From contig JAOVFP010000013.1 of NCBI GenBank assembly GCA_025738555.1, positions 3,038,001 through 3,102,000 on the forward strand: a stretch of 64,000 nt of DNA, read 5' to 3'. Origin of the DNA: Cyathus striatus (lineage: Eukaryota; Basidiomycota; Agaricomycetes; Agaricales; Nidulariaceae). The translations under genes and the position numbers were made by a program. Position 1 is the first letter of the stretch. Each line of letters begins with the position of its first letter. Under the pieces are notes generated by a model. The model had not been told where the DNA came from. It saw nothing but the letters and a program-made list of their open reading frames with translations, and ran no database searches. This document shows positions 13,057-25,564 of the stretch, piece by piece.

Positions 13057-13653
13057 TTATTCCACACCGAAAGCTCTAAGTCTACTCTTGGCAATGCGAC
13101 CTACATCCTTAATTGCGCGTTTCAGCTCGGAGCGCCATGTTTCGCTACTCACTTCCACCGGAACCAGTGCATCAATCACTGGCTCATCTGGCGAAAGTGA
13201 ATGCTCCAGTTCCAGTTTGCCTTCCATCTCCTCGGCAATGGCAGCGCGACTCCGTCCGTTGACAAAGGTGATGTAACGCAACCCGGGGTATGTCTTCTCG
13301 TAGCATGCATTCAAATGCTCCAACCGTGCTAGGACTTCGGGAGGTGTTGGGTTAGAGCCTTGTTCCCTTGCACTGAGGTTGGAAAGGTTTTTGCTTTCTC
13401 CTATACGAGGATGCCCTGAAATAAATTCGGACTGTGCATCGACGTCCCACCCATCAATGGTTTCCAGCGCAATGTCGATTAGCTGTGCATAGGAGGAGAG
13501 TGGGGGAAGTGGTTTCAACTTCCGAGATAACTCTGGTTCTAATTTTATTGCAAGAATCGGAGAGTGCTCAAACAAGGTTGACAAAGCTGAAGCAAGGTAG
13601 GGCGCATCTGCAGAAGTTGTATGTTGGATATCGTTGAGTGCGGGGAGGGACAT
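13057..13653 (-). CDS. uraD: 2-oxo-4-hydroxy-4-carboxy-5-ureidoimidazoline (OHCU) decarboxylase
   Basis: Third step of uric acid breakdown: decarboxylates OHCU to (S)-allantoin after urate oxidase and HIU hydrolase, normally in peroxisome or cytosol. It is a single exon of 198 aa from MSLPALNDIQ. Family motifs are present: the catalytic-His segment FISGHPRIGESKNLSNLS, then ACYEKTYPGLRYITFVNGRS near the C-terminus. The last residues, FGVE, are not an obvious PTS1. An in-frame Met at 13713 would add 20 residues of poor quality, so 13653 was preferred. It is convergent with the J-domain gene (120 bp) and divergent from the dehydrogenase (207 bp). The other urate-pathway genes are not in this window. 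Confidence 0.88.
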   Translation of the reverse strand: MSLPALNDIQHTTSADAPYLASALSTLFEHSPILAIKLEPELSRKLKPLPPLSSYAQLIDIALETIDGWDVDAQSEFISGHPRIGESKNLSNLSAREQGSNPTPPEVLARLEHLNACYEKTYPGLRYITFVNGRSRAAIAEEMEGKLELEHSLSPDEPVIDALVPVEVSSETWRSELKRAIKDVGRIAKSRLRAFGVE

Positions 13654-13860
13654 GTTGGCACAAGTTGAGCTTGCTGCTTGGTAGACTAGCGCTGTATCAC
13701 TCCCATCGATCAATCATCAAATTTGCGGTCCGCGCTGCCGATCTCCCCGCGACATTTCACCGAACACTCTCACTTGTCTACTGCAGATCCACGATGATGC
13801 TGAAGAGTTACCCTCACCTTCTATCTAACTCAGCTTTATCTATAACGCTAGAAAGCATCT

Positions 13861-15401
13861 ATGGCTACTGAAGCTCCACTACAACTTCATTGGGGAATCA
13901 TTTCTACTGGTTTTATTGCTGAATCTTTCGTGAAGGTGATATCATAAGTAGCAGCAAGATGTATATTCTGACTTTTTTTATCTACTCGCTCATTAGGACC
14001 TCCTAATTGACCCAAAGACGTATGTACATAAAGCTAGAAGATGTCTCGCTACCCGAGTTAATCATTTTATTTGTAGCCGCGATGTTCACGATGTTGTTCA
14101 CAAGGTAGTAGCGGTAGGCTCACGTAGCGTTGCTAAAGCCCAGGAGTTCATCGACAAAGTCGCGGGCGGGGAAAAGTCCATTAAGTCATATGGAACATAT
14201 GAGGAACTGTATACCGATAAGGCGAGTACTTTCTTTCAGAAGTCACAAGAATGTCCTGCTGATGAGCTCAAAGAACGTCGAAGCCATTTATATCGGTGCG
14301 CTTCCCACAGGTGCTCTCTCTCAAAATACCCTTACACATTTAATACAGGCACGCCCCATACGTATCATTACACCAATGCCCTGGATGCAATCAAGGCCAG
14401 GAAACATGTCCTTTGCGAGAAGCCCGTTACTTGCAATTGCGCAGAACTTCGTTCATTGATAGCTGCTGCTAAGGAGCACAATGTATTCTTTATGGAAGCT
14501 CTGTGGACAAGATTTCAGCCCCTCAGTCTTGAGGTAATAAAGATCGCTCAGGAAGGGACTCTGGGTGCTCCTTTGGTTTTACAAGCTGATTTGTCAGGAA
14601 ACTTTGGATTGGACAGTATGAACGATTATTTGCAATACTCGTCTAGATTGCTAACTTTGAGTTACAGAAATACCGAAGACGCATCGTATTTTGGATCCTG
14701 AGCTGGGAGGTGGGGCGTTACTTGATCTGTAAGTAGATTCATACGAGATAGAAACACAAATTTACGAACTTATTATAGTGGGCCTTATCCTCTTGTCTGG
14801 GTAGGTGGTGGCGTTTGCTCCCCTTCAGAAGATGAACACATTTATAGGCTATAATGCTGCTTTACGAGAATCCTCTTAACGAACTAACCAACCCAACAAC
14901 GATCACAGGCAATATGTTGAAGACTCATCTTACCAACGTGGACCGCAACACCGTTTTTACGCTAAATTTCTCTAAAGCTAAACTCTCCGCTCAAGCTATT
15001 CTCAGCTGCAGCATTAACCTGAATACCCCAGAACCTGGTGTCACTATACGCTTTGAGAAAGGAACTATCAAAGTCAAACCTCCCATTTATTGTCCTCAGG
15101 AATTTACTGTGGAGTTTTATGGAAACACCGGCAATTTGGTCCGTGAGGAGAAACGAGTCTTCCAGTATATAGGAAAAGGATGGCACTTCCAAGCAGATGA
15201 AGTGGCTCGTTGCATTCGAGATGGCAAGAATGAAAGTAGTCTTTGGGGACACGATAAGAGCTTGCTAGAGATGGAAATATTTGATGAGGTGAGCTGTTTC
15301 GTTGTTGCGCCTGCTTGCTAGGATCTTTGAACTCGTTACTCTCAAAGGTTCGTAAACAGGGTGAATACGTTTTCCCGCCCGGAGTCGAAAAAGTTATTTA
15401 A
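13861..15401 (+). CDS. Gfo/Idh/MocA family NAD(P)-dependent dehydrogenase (dihydrodiol/D-xylose dehydrogenase-like)
   Basis: Likely NADP-dependent sugar or trans-dihydrodiol dehydrogenase. The first exon has the Rossmann start LHWGIISTGFIAESFVKDLL. It is followed by VVAVGSRSVAKAQEFIDKVA, YIGALPTGTPHTYHYTNALD, then ARKHVLCEKPVTCNCAELRS, with the catalytic Lys in EKP. Next come VFFMEALWTRFQPLSLEVI and LDPELGGGALLDLGPYPLVW, and the C-terminal beta-sheet domain ends VFPPGVEKVI at 15401. About eight exons are joined. The junction between LYTDK and NVEAIYIGALPT appears to use a GC-AG intron (14222-14273). The closest described families are dimeric dihydrodiol dehydrogenase and the fungal NADP D-xylose dehydrogenase; the substrate cannot be fixed from sequence. 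Confidence 0.85.
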
Positions 15402-15528
15402 ACAGCTGCAATGTGTACTCTACCGTGAATTTAGGCATGAAATACAGGCCATGTACTATATATAACCGAAATTGACAGCAATCACCAAGAATCCATCCGT
15501 CCCGTGTAGCAAATCCATACAGTCCAAA

Positions 15529-17942
<2,414 letters not shown>

Positions 17943-18071
17943 TGAGAAGAAAGAGCGACTTAAGTAGGGAAACAGGGAAAGGGAGAGAGGAAGAGAGAGG
18001 ACTAAGACCGGCAATCATGCAGCTGGGAGAGAGTCCACGGAATCTATTCCAAATAATATTACTTGTCACTA

Positions 18072-18704
18072 TCAATCACAGCTACCGTCTGCAGGCCCAT
18101 CCTTCCATCTCTCGTCCACCTTTCCACACTCAAACGTGCTCTTTCCCAACTTCTCGTTCACCGCGTTGTGTCTCTCGCAGAGCCACTGGCTCAGCCCCAC
18201 CCGGCTACTTACATCTGGCGGATGCCTTGCAATGTCCTCTCCAAAGTCCTTTGCGCACCACCCGCATGGGTATAACACTGGCAATGATCCCAACAGTGCC
18301 AGCATGTTCGCTCGTTGGTTTGGTGTCGGCTTCTCAGGGTAGTACGCAGCTGTCGTATGCAGGAAGGTCCATGTCGCACGGCCCAGTTGCTCGACGTCTG
18401 GCGGGCAGTTGGGGGGTGGTTCGTTGGGACGCGTTGTTGTGCTCGTTGTGCTGGCAGCAGCAGCAGCAGTTGTTCCTGCCGCCAACGCAGCCATCGTCGC
18501 CGCTATTCCCCCAAACTGACCCTTTCCCTTTCTAGATGAATCCGAGCCAGAGCTCTGCTTTGTGGGAGGCTTCCAGTTCCGGAACGCAGTGCATATTTTA
18601 CATGGCTTTCCATCTGGGCCCATGACCATCCCCGGCGGTAGGGGGGGTTTGGCCGCAGGGGTCTGTGACGAGGAGGACGAAGGTTTCGATGTGTCTATGG
18701 CCAT
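18072..18704 (-). CDS. ERV1: Mitochondrial FAD-linked sulfhydryl oxidase ERV1
   Basis: Reoxidizes Mia40 in the mitochondrial intermembrane space and passes electrons to cytochrome c, driving disulfide import of small Cys-rich proteins. It is a single exon of 210 aa. An N-terminal shuttle pair lies in GKPCKICTAFRNWKPP. A low-complexity Ala/Thr/Ser linker precedes the Erv/ALR domain: LGRATWTFLHTTAAYYPEKP (FAD-binding), then the active-site CxxC in LYPCGWCAKDFGEDIARHPP, and SQWLCERHNAVNEKLGK, with the FAD-contacting His and Asn. The last pair of structural cysteines is in FECGKVDERWKDGPADGSCD. It starts 239 bp from the ZIP transporter end on the same strand. No presequence is visible, which is normal for Erv1. 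Confidence 0.93.
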   Translation of the reverse strand: MAIDTSKPSSSSSQTPAAKPPLPPGMVMGPDGKPCKICTAFRNWKPPTKQSSGSDSSRKGKGQFGGIAATMAALAAGTTAAAAASTTSTTTRPNEPPPNCPPDVEQLGRATWTFLHTTAAYYPEKPTPNQRANMLALLGSLPVLYPCGWCAKDFGEDIARHPPDVSSRVGLSQWLCERHNAVNEKLGKSTFECGKVDERWKDGPADGSCD

Positions 18705-18942
18705 ACTTAGATAGAGATGTCCTTTGTGCCGTATTACTATAAATACTAGTAACCCCGAACTCTCGGCTTACAAGGCCGCGTCATATGTCGGCAAGTCGTG
18801 CCTTACAAAGTACAACATCCTCTATATACTTATCTAAATTACAGGGATATTAATATATAATAAAACAGAACGTCCGTTCCTCGTGCTAAAATAACAATTT
18901 ATATTCCTACAAATTACCCTTCTCACTTCCGGATCCTGTCTA

Positions 18943-20470
18943 TCATGCCCATTTCCCGAGAAGTGCCATCACTGCGCATCCAAGCAGCATGCATCCAACC
19001 GCATATGCCAACTTGCCATTCGACCCGTTCATCATCTCCTTGTTGAACAAAAATTCATGTGCAAGCAGCTGAGCAACATTAAGTAACTGTCGACTCAATG
19101 AAGCAAAAAACTATCGTTTCTTACCTCAACCAGACCAGTGTATATAAGGATACCTGCACTTAGGCAGTCCATAACACCCGAAACAATGCTTGATGTTGTA
19201 CTGCCAGGGTTGTAGGTCCTCCTCACTCCAAGACCTGCCGCAATTCCAATGGGGGTCGTAATCCCATAGATAAGAGCACCTACGATAGGCACCCAGCTAT
19301 ATTTGGGTGCCATCTTCATGTAGGCCAGACGCGACCCTATACCAAGGCCCTCGAATGCTTCTGTTTTATATCTAAGTCAACCACACTTGAAAAGCAGCAG
19401 AGCCGACGTACGATGGAAGACAATCACTGCAAAAAGAACCTTAAATGATTCATCCACAGCCAGCGTAAGTCCAAGAAGGACACTAAAAATTATATTATTC
19501 ATATAAAGTTCACTGTAGCCAAGAAACACCAACCTATGCAATGCAACACCGAATTCTAATATGGCAATGCCAACGATCTGTGTAATTGCACTGTCGTCGA
19601 AACCAAGTATCCGATGTTGATGCTCCACTTTTGGAGACTCTATGTCACTGGAAGAACTGGCTTCACTCTTCGGCTGTACAAGCTCGCCCTCAGGTCCATG
19701 TGCTGCGAGTGATCCATGCCCGTGTCCGTGCACATCTAATACACAAGGGTGAGCAACACACGGACATCAACGGACAGCTGGTCGTACCATGGTGAGCGTT
19801 AATCGCCTTTAATTTGGCGGTACCCCATCGGAAAGCAACCAGTTCGACGATGAAGATAAAGAAGATGGACAGCATAACCAACGCCATGCCATAGGGGTAC
19901 TCATGCCATCCCTCCGATAAGCACTCCGAATCAAGTGCCTCTAATCCATGTGCTAATAAATGTATGAAGGCGGTTGCAATCTGAGATGCATAATTAGCGC
20001 AATACTACATCGGGGAAGTAATTTTATGCTCACAATAACGCCAGAGCCGAAGTATTTAGCAAACCTGCGCAAAAGAAAGACACGAGTCAGTGGCATGGAA
20101 CATGCAAGAACAAGCCAGTGGCCTCGTACTCGAAAACACCGTTCGGCACACGCAGCCATTTGCTTCGTTTGGCAAGAACAGGGAATAGAGCGCCCGACGT
20201 AGAGCCGACGAGGATGATGAAGATGGCTGCGATGCGCAAACCTAAAAGTGTATCTGTTCGCCCGTCGACACTTCCGCAAATCTGTTCCCCATTCGTGTCG
20301 AGGACGGCACCATGCGAATGACCGGCATGGGTGCCGCTAGTGCTAGATGTAGTGGAATGGTCGCCATGGTCATGGTCGTCATCGTCCACGCGGCCTTGTA
20401 ATATTTGTAGGACAGGAGGTAAGACGGCGGTGAAGGCGCTGGAAGAGATCTCAGCGAGGGTAGCAGGCAT
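18943..20470 (-). CDS. ZIP family zinc transporter (Zrt1/Zrt2-like)
   Basis: Moves Zn2+ (perhaps Fe2+) into the cytosol, most likely across the plasma membrane. The N-terminal luminal or extracellular part has a His/Asp cluster (DDDDHDHGDHS, GTHAGHSHG). TM1 is LRIAAIFIILVGSTSGALFP, then VPNGVFEYEATG. Further exons give GMALVMLSIFFIFIVELVAF, a His-rich variable loop (VHGHGHGSLAAHG), EFGVALH-SVLLGLTLAVDES (TM IV with the metal-site His-Ser), FHQAFEGLGIGSRLAYMK (TM V HxxxE motif) and PIVGALIYGITTPIGIAAGL. The end is a last helix and LLGKWA. About seven exons. All eight expected helices can be placed. No zinc-response element was identified upstream. Confidence 0.9.
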
Positions 20471-21478
20471 GTCAAGAGGGTGTTGATGTGTTGTCCTTGA
20501 AAATAGGAGAAACGGCGAGTTGGTTTTATTCTAGACTGAGCGGGAAAAAAGAGTACCAGTGAAGCGGCGCAGATGCCAAGGAATGGTAGAGGTTTCGCTA
20601 CGGATAGAATGGGGTAAAAGCTTGGACGAGTGAGGGTGAGTAACGAACGTAGGTGGAGAAGGGAGGTCGGAAACGGAGTGAGACTTAGGAAGGCAAATTT
20701 GGTCGTTGGGATAGGCATGAAAAGAGGACGAATATTTTGCAATTGGTGATGGACTGGGAGGGTACTCACATCGATACCCTTCCACCACTCGGAACGCTCC
20801 AATCTTTTCTCTGCAAACCGTGCAATCCTATTGGCTCCTCTCATGTGCAGCCTCCGAGTACCTTCACAGTCTCCTCTTACATAGCCGTATTGCATCATCG
20901 TACACTTTCATCTAGACTCTCTGAACTTTGCACAAACTTTGCATCTCGTCCGCATACCACATGTATGAAGTTCTATACAATAAACCATGTTATTCGTCCA
21001 TAGTATGGCAAACTACCACTTACTAGTATACTCGTACTCCCATATCGGTCTTCTGCTGCGGAGAAGGTAAAGGAAGTCGCATACCAACAGGATACACGGT
21101 TCATCGTAAGCCAAACTCATAGGGACTATAATTTAGTTTAACGTCCTCGCTCGGTATGCGTCCCAGTCCACTGTGACAAGTCTTCTGAGCCCAGCATAAT
21201 AACTGAAATGGCACAAAAAAGCTATACGGTCGTCGTTCCTAATCCTCCTTGGCTACTGGTAGTGAAATGTAAGAGCTACACATTCCTGACAATGGTTGCA
21301 CATATATATACATAATTACACTCCGGTTTCCTTGCTGTGTCCGTTAGTACCTCTGAGTTCTACAAATAGTTGACTTTGGTGCTTGCACAAGAGTTTTGCT
21401 TTGGGCGTACGTATTTAGCAAGTTAACCTCGTCTTCGCAATAACGAGATATTCGCCCATGTGTCCGTATGTACAAATT
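20471..21478. other. Intergenic, upstream of the ZIP gene
   Basis: About 1 kb between ZIP and the ZNHIT2-like gene, both on the minus strand. Open frames overlapping the ZIP 5' region (20242-20898, 20531-20788, 20737-21003) have no domain and conflict with ZIP exon 1. Probably ZIP 5' UTR and promoter plus the neighbour's 3' UTR. Nothing else is seen. Confidence 0.5.
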
Positions 21479-22939
21479 TCATGGATCTTCTATGCGGTTC
21501 TGAAAGGTCCTAGACTTGAAGGTCATGCTGTTTGCAACCTTCCGTAGAATAGGTGTGGGGGTCGATAGAATGTGCGCAGCGTAGAAGACTAATTTGTGAG
21601 TAACATATTTTTGTTGCCGTTTCCAATTGTCCTTTTTAGAGTCACCAAACAGCATGTTAAGATCTGATAGCACAAGAATTGTTTTGCTATGAGGGTGCTC
21701 CGAAGGATCAAATTCCGGGGATGCCGAGGACTCTACTGAGGCACTGACGATACGTCGTGGCTCTAGAAGAATAGAGGCATCGTGTAAAAGGACACCAAAT
21801 AATTCGTCGTTCATCTTCCCCTATGGGTGTACATGTGAGTGGTAAACCAAACCGAGAGCGTCTCAACGTACTAGTTCAAATCTAGACCATATATCCACAA
21901 TAACACTGTCAAGGATGGGGAACAATGTTGTGGATTTTTTATCCGTCAAAAATGGCATAATTTGAGATATCAACTTCTTTGCTGTATGGTGGTCCATGTC
22001 GCCTGGGTTAAGCGAAGATAAGGTTGATAGCCCAAAATGCCGAACGATGTATGAATAGCCAATGCTGACACTAGTTTAATGAAACAATCGACAAGGAAAC
22101 TAAATGCAGACTTACCACACAGCACATATATTATAGATTAATGGGGGATCACTTGTAATAGGCTTTACCATCGATCTCGGTACCTTCATCATCCGCGGTT
22201 CTGCACCATATTGCTTCGGTCGTTCCTTTATTTTCCTCTCTGAGAACAATCCACGATCGTCGGCTATGGAGGGACTCTCCCACCATGGTTGATATATTCC
22301 TTTTCTAGATCTTCGCTAGTAAGAAGTTGTTGAGCAAGTTCACTCGTGGGGTCTTCGAGAGCTCGCGTGAATTTTCTACGTTCTTCCGGAGACAGAATGG
22401 ACCAGAGAAGCTCTGGGGATGCAGAATCTAGACATGTGTGAGGGCAAGAAGCCAATGCAGTGTAAGACGATGCACATACCAAGGTCCACTTCTCCCAGAC
22501 GCCTAGCAAGATCATCCCCCTCATCTTCGTCGGAGCCTTCGTCATCGTCAACATTTGCGCTCTCCTCCTCGAACTTTTTCAGCAGATCGAGCATCTTTAC
22601 TCTTTCCTCTGTCGATCGAGAAGGTTCAGAATGAATATTAGCTTCGACCTCCTTCTTGTAAAAAGGCTCTGAGCACTGGTTGTGAGACTAGGACATGGTC
22701 GTGAATACACGAACACGTACTTAGCGGAGGTGAAAGCTCACTTCAGAGCGGAAACATGTAAGAGAGCAATAGGGGACATTGCAAGTTGGGCATGTATATT
22801 TGGCGAACTGGCGACGGCATCTGTAAGCGCAGGTTACAATGGCTTCTGCGCAGCGCAACGAGAATGCGTACAATCTACAGGTTACATCTGGAGAAAGAGG
22901 AGCCTCAGACTTTGATGATATCTGAATATCATTCAACAT
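21479..22939 (-). CDS. HIT-type zinc finger protein, ZNHIT2-like (apparent 1-nt frame break)
   Basis: Probable partner of the R2TP/snoRNP and spliceosome assembly machinery, by analogy with ZNHIT2. Exon 1 starts MLNDIQISSKSEAPLSPDV. A 51-nt intron splits TCRL from CRRQFAKYTCPTCNVPYCSL, so the first CxxC of the zf-HIT is assembled across the splice. The finger ends SHNQCSEPFY. Then follow KMLDLLKKFEEESANVDDDE, ELLWSILSPEERRKFTRALE and SELAQQLLTSEDLEKEYI. The frame then breaks near 22285-22295: the expected PWWESPSIADDRGLF continues in another frame, consistent with one missing base. The remainder, through KVPRSMVKPI, DMDHHTAKKLISQIMPFLTD and GKMNDELFGVLLHDASILLE, is well preserved to the stop. 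It shares a 161-bp promoter with DBP9. Confidence 0.8.
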
Positions 22940-23100
22940 TTTCCAGGATTTCTAAGAGAGAGGTAAAGCGCGGTACTTTAGCCTGAGATGATTGAGGAAA
23001 GCAGCAGACATTTTAACTCCGCCCATTTTTTTTAAAGTACCTTCCACCTTCCTCAAAACAATATTATATGACTATCATATAATTTAAATTCCTATTCGCC

Positions 23101-25439
23101 ATGGCCGAACCACATCTCGTCGATACAAAATCTTCCTTCTCTTCCTTTTCGCATCTCCTCGATGCGCGACTCCTCCGGTCCCTCGCTGATATGGGCTTTG
23201 CCCGTCCTACACTCGTTCAAGCCAAAGCGATCCCGCTTGCACTCGAAAGTCGAGACATTCTTGCTCGTGCGCGAACTGGAAGTGGAAAAACTGCCGCTTA
23301 TTGTCTCCCCGTGGTGCAAAAAATCTTGAGCGCGAAAAATGTCCGTTTAGTTTGCATCACTCTTCGTCGTCTTCAACTGATAGCAGGACTAGGGGTTGGA
23401 TAGTGAAGATCCTAAACGACAGGTAACCAGAGCATTAGTATTGGTTCCTACAAGAGAGTTATCGGAACAAGTGACGGGGTATCTCAACTCCTTGCTGGTT
23501 TACTGTGATAAGGAGGTTATTGTCACCAATGTCGCGTCTGGAACATCTGGTCATCTACAACGGTATGATAAATATTCTCACCCATACTTTCAAAAAATGT
23601 CTAACCTTTCTTCTAGTGTCCTTCTAGCAGACCATCCGGATATTGTCATTGCTACTCCCTCTCGGGCACTCAGCTTACTTCAGGCAAAGGTGAATATTTT
23701 CTACACTACCTACACACGACTCTCTAACTCTTGCATTAGACTCTATCCCTTTCGTCGCTGGATTCTCTTGTCATTGATGAAGCGGATCTCATACTTTCGT
23801 ACGGTCATGATGAAGATATTCGACAAATATTCAATGGCTCATATCTTCCGAAAGTACATCAATCATATCTTATGAGCGCTACAATGACAGAAGACATCGA
23901 GATGCTGAAGGGCTTGACATTACGAAATGCCGTATGTGAATTAGATTTATATACATCCTTCCTATCTTAGTTCAGTTCTAGGCCATCTTAAAACTGGAGG
24001 AGGGTGAAGACGATGCCGCTCGTCTTAGCCAATACGCAGTAAAGTACGATTCATCGTTCTTCCATCCAGATTTATCGCGTTGACTTTATGCTGTAGATGC
24101 TCTGAAGTGGACAAATTTCTGCTAACATACGTAATCTTGAAGCTCAAGCTGATCAAAGGAAAATGTATCATTTTCGTAAACGACGTAGACCGATGCTATC
24201 GTTTAAAGTTATTCCTAGAGCAATTTTCCATAAAAAGCTGTGTCCTCAATTCAGAACTTCCTTTGAATTCAAGGTATTTTGGTACTTTTATCTGCTATTG
24301 CTTTACTCTGAATAAACGAAGATATCACACGGTGCAAGAATTTAACAAGGGTGTATATGACTACATAATAGCTACGGACGAGAGCGGGGCGAGTACTGAG
24401 TTTGATATAGAAGAGGAAGGAGGTGATAATGACGAAGAGGAATGTGAGTCTCTTTCCTTTATTCGCCGCTCCGAAAAGTAATGTCGTGTTTCTTGTAGTC
24501 ACATCATCGCAGCGAGATGACCCTGAAAATGCTGAGCAGTCGGAAGATGAAGATGAGGTTGTCGAACCTGAAAAGTCTGCATTGAAGGAGAGTAGAAAAC
24601 GAAAGCGGGAAGCCTCGCCTTCTGCAACTTGTGAAATCGCGAAAGAAAGGCAAACAACACAAATCCAATCACGACAAAGAATATGGTGTTACGCGCGGAG
24701 TCGATTTCATAGATGTGGCATGCGTGCTGAACTTTGACCTTCCGGCTTCATCAAGATCTTATACACATCGTGTTGGTCGCACTGCCCGTGCCGGACGTAC
24801 GGGTATGTCGCTATCTTTTGTAGTGCCAAAGGATCAATGGGGGAAGAACAAAGTTGTCGGATGCCTACCTTCTGCACAAAAGGATGAGTTGGTGTTTGTC
24901 AGGATAGAGAAGGAGCAGGCTGCGCGGGGAAGCAAAATAAAAGAGTACAATTTTGACATGAAGCAGGTGGAGGCATTCAGGTACCGTATGGACGATGCGC
25001 TTCGGAGTGTAACTCGAGCTGCGATTAAGGAGGCTCGCGTAAAAGAATTGAAGTCCGAGATTTTGAATTCAGATAAACTCAAGGTACGTTGTCTATTATC
25101 ACAGGTCTAACCTCATACGACTCACTGGGATGGTTAGGCTCACTTTGAAGACAATCCTCTCGATTTGGAGTTCCTTCGACATGACAGGCCTCTCCATCCC
25201 ACTCGCATACAACCTCATATGAAACATGTTCCGAAGTACTTACTTCCGCGAATTGGTACAGTTTCTGGTGCAGGTCAGAGCGAACCAGATACAGAAGAAC
25301 GTAGTGTAAAAGCATTTGTTCCGTTCAAGAAGGAATCATCAACCCGTGGCCGTGGGCGAGGCAGAGGAGGATCGAGAGGAGGAAGGGGGGCAGAGGAGGA
25401 AAGAAAAAATCGGACCCGTTAAAGAAATTTGGTCGTTAG
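23101..25439 (+). CDS. DBP9: ATP-dependent DEAD-box RNA helicase DBP9 (DDX56-like), two frame breaks
   Basis: Nucleolar helicase for 60S ribosomal subunit assembly. Exon 1 has the Q-motif region [20 protein letters not shown] then [15 protein letters not shown] (motif I). Later exons give [14 protein letters not shown] (Ia), [25 protein letters not shown] (DEAD box), [12 protein letters not shown] (III), [20 protein letters not shown] (IV), and in the C-terminal half [19 protein letters not shown] and [13 protein letters not shown] (VI). An acidic insert plus KRKR lies before motif V, as in Dbp9. The frame changes inside this insert (about 24590-24650). Near the C-terminus, after an RGG-rich tail, the conserved ending [12 protein letters not shown] is one base out of frame at a six-G run (25385-25390). 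The end given follows that ending; the uncorrected frame stops at 25422. Confidence 0.87.
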
Positions 25440-25564
25440 AGTTGTACTGTCATATTCACTTTCGGGATCATATATCCAGGCGGATAGGCGTTCCTATATG
25501 TATTGAGTTGGTACAGATGGTAACCCACAAGATAAAGATAAATATTTGCAAGTTAAGTTATAAA

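Noticed and set aside
12937..13099. Extra 3' exon of the J-domain gene after an intron at 12922
   Set aside because: The added residues look random and would overlap the 3' end of the OHCU decarboxylase gene. The nearby TAG gives a cleaner end.
20242..20898. 218-aa minus-strand frame overlapping ZIP exon 1
   Set aside because: It is out of frame with the clear ZIP N-terminus and has no recognizable domain.
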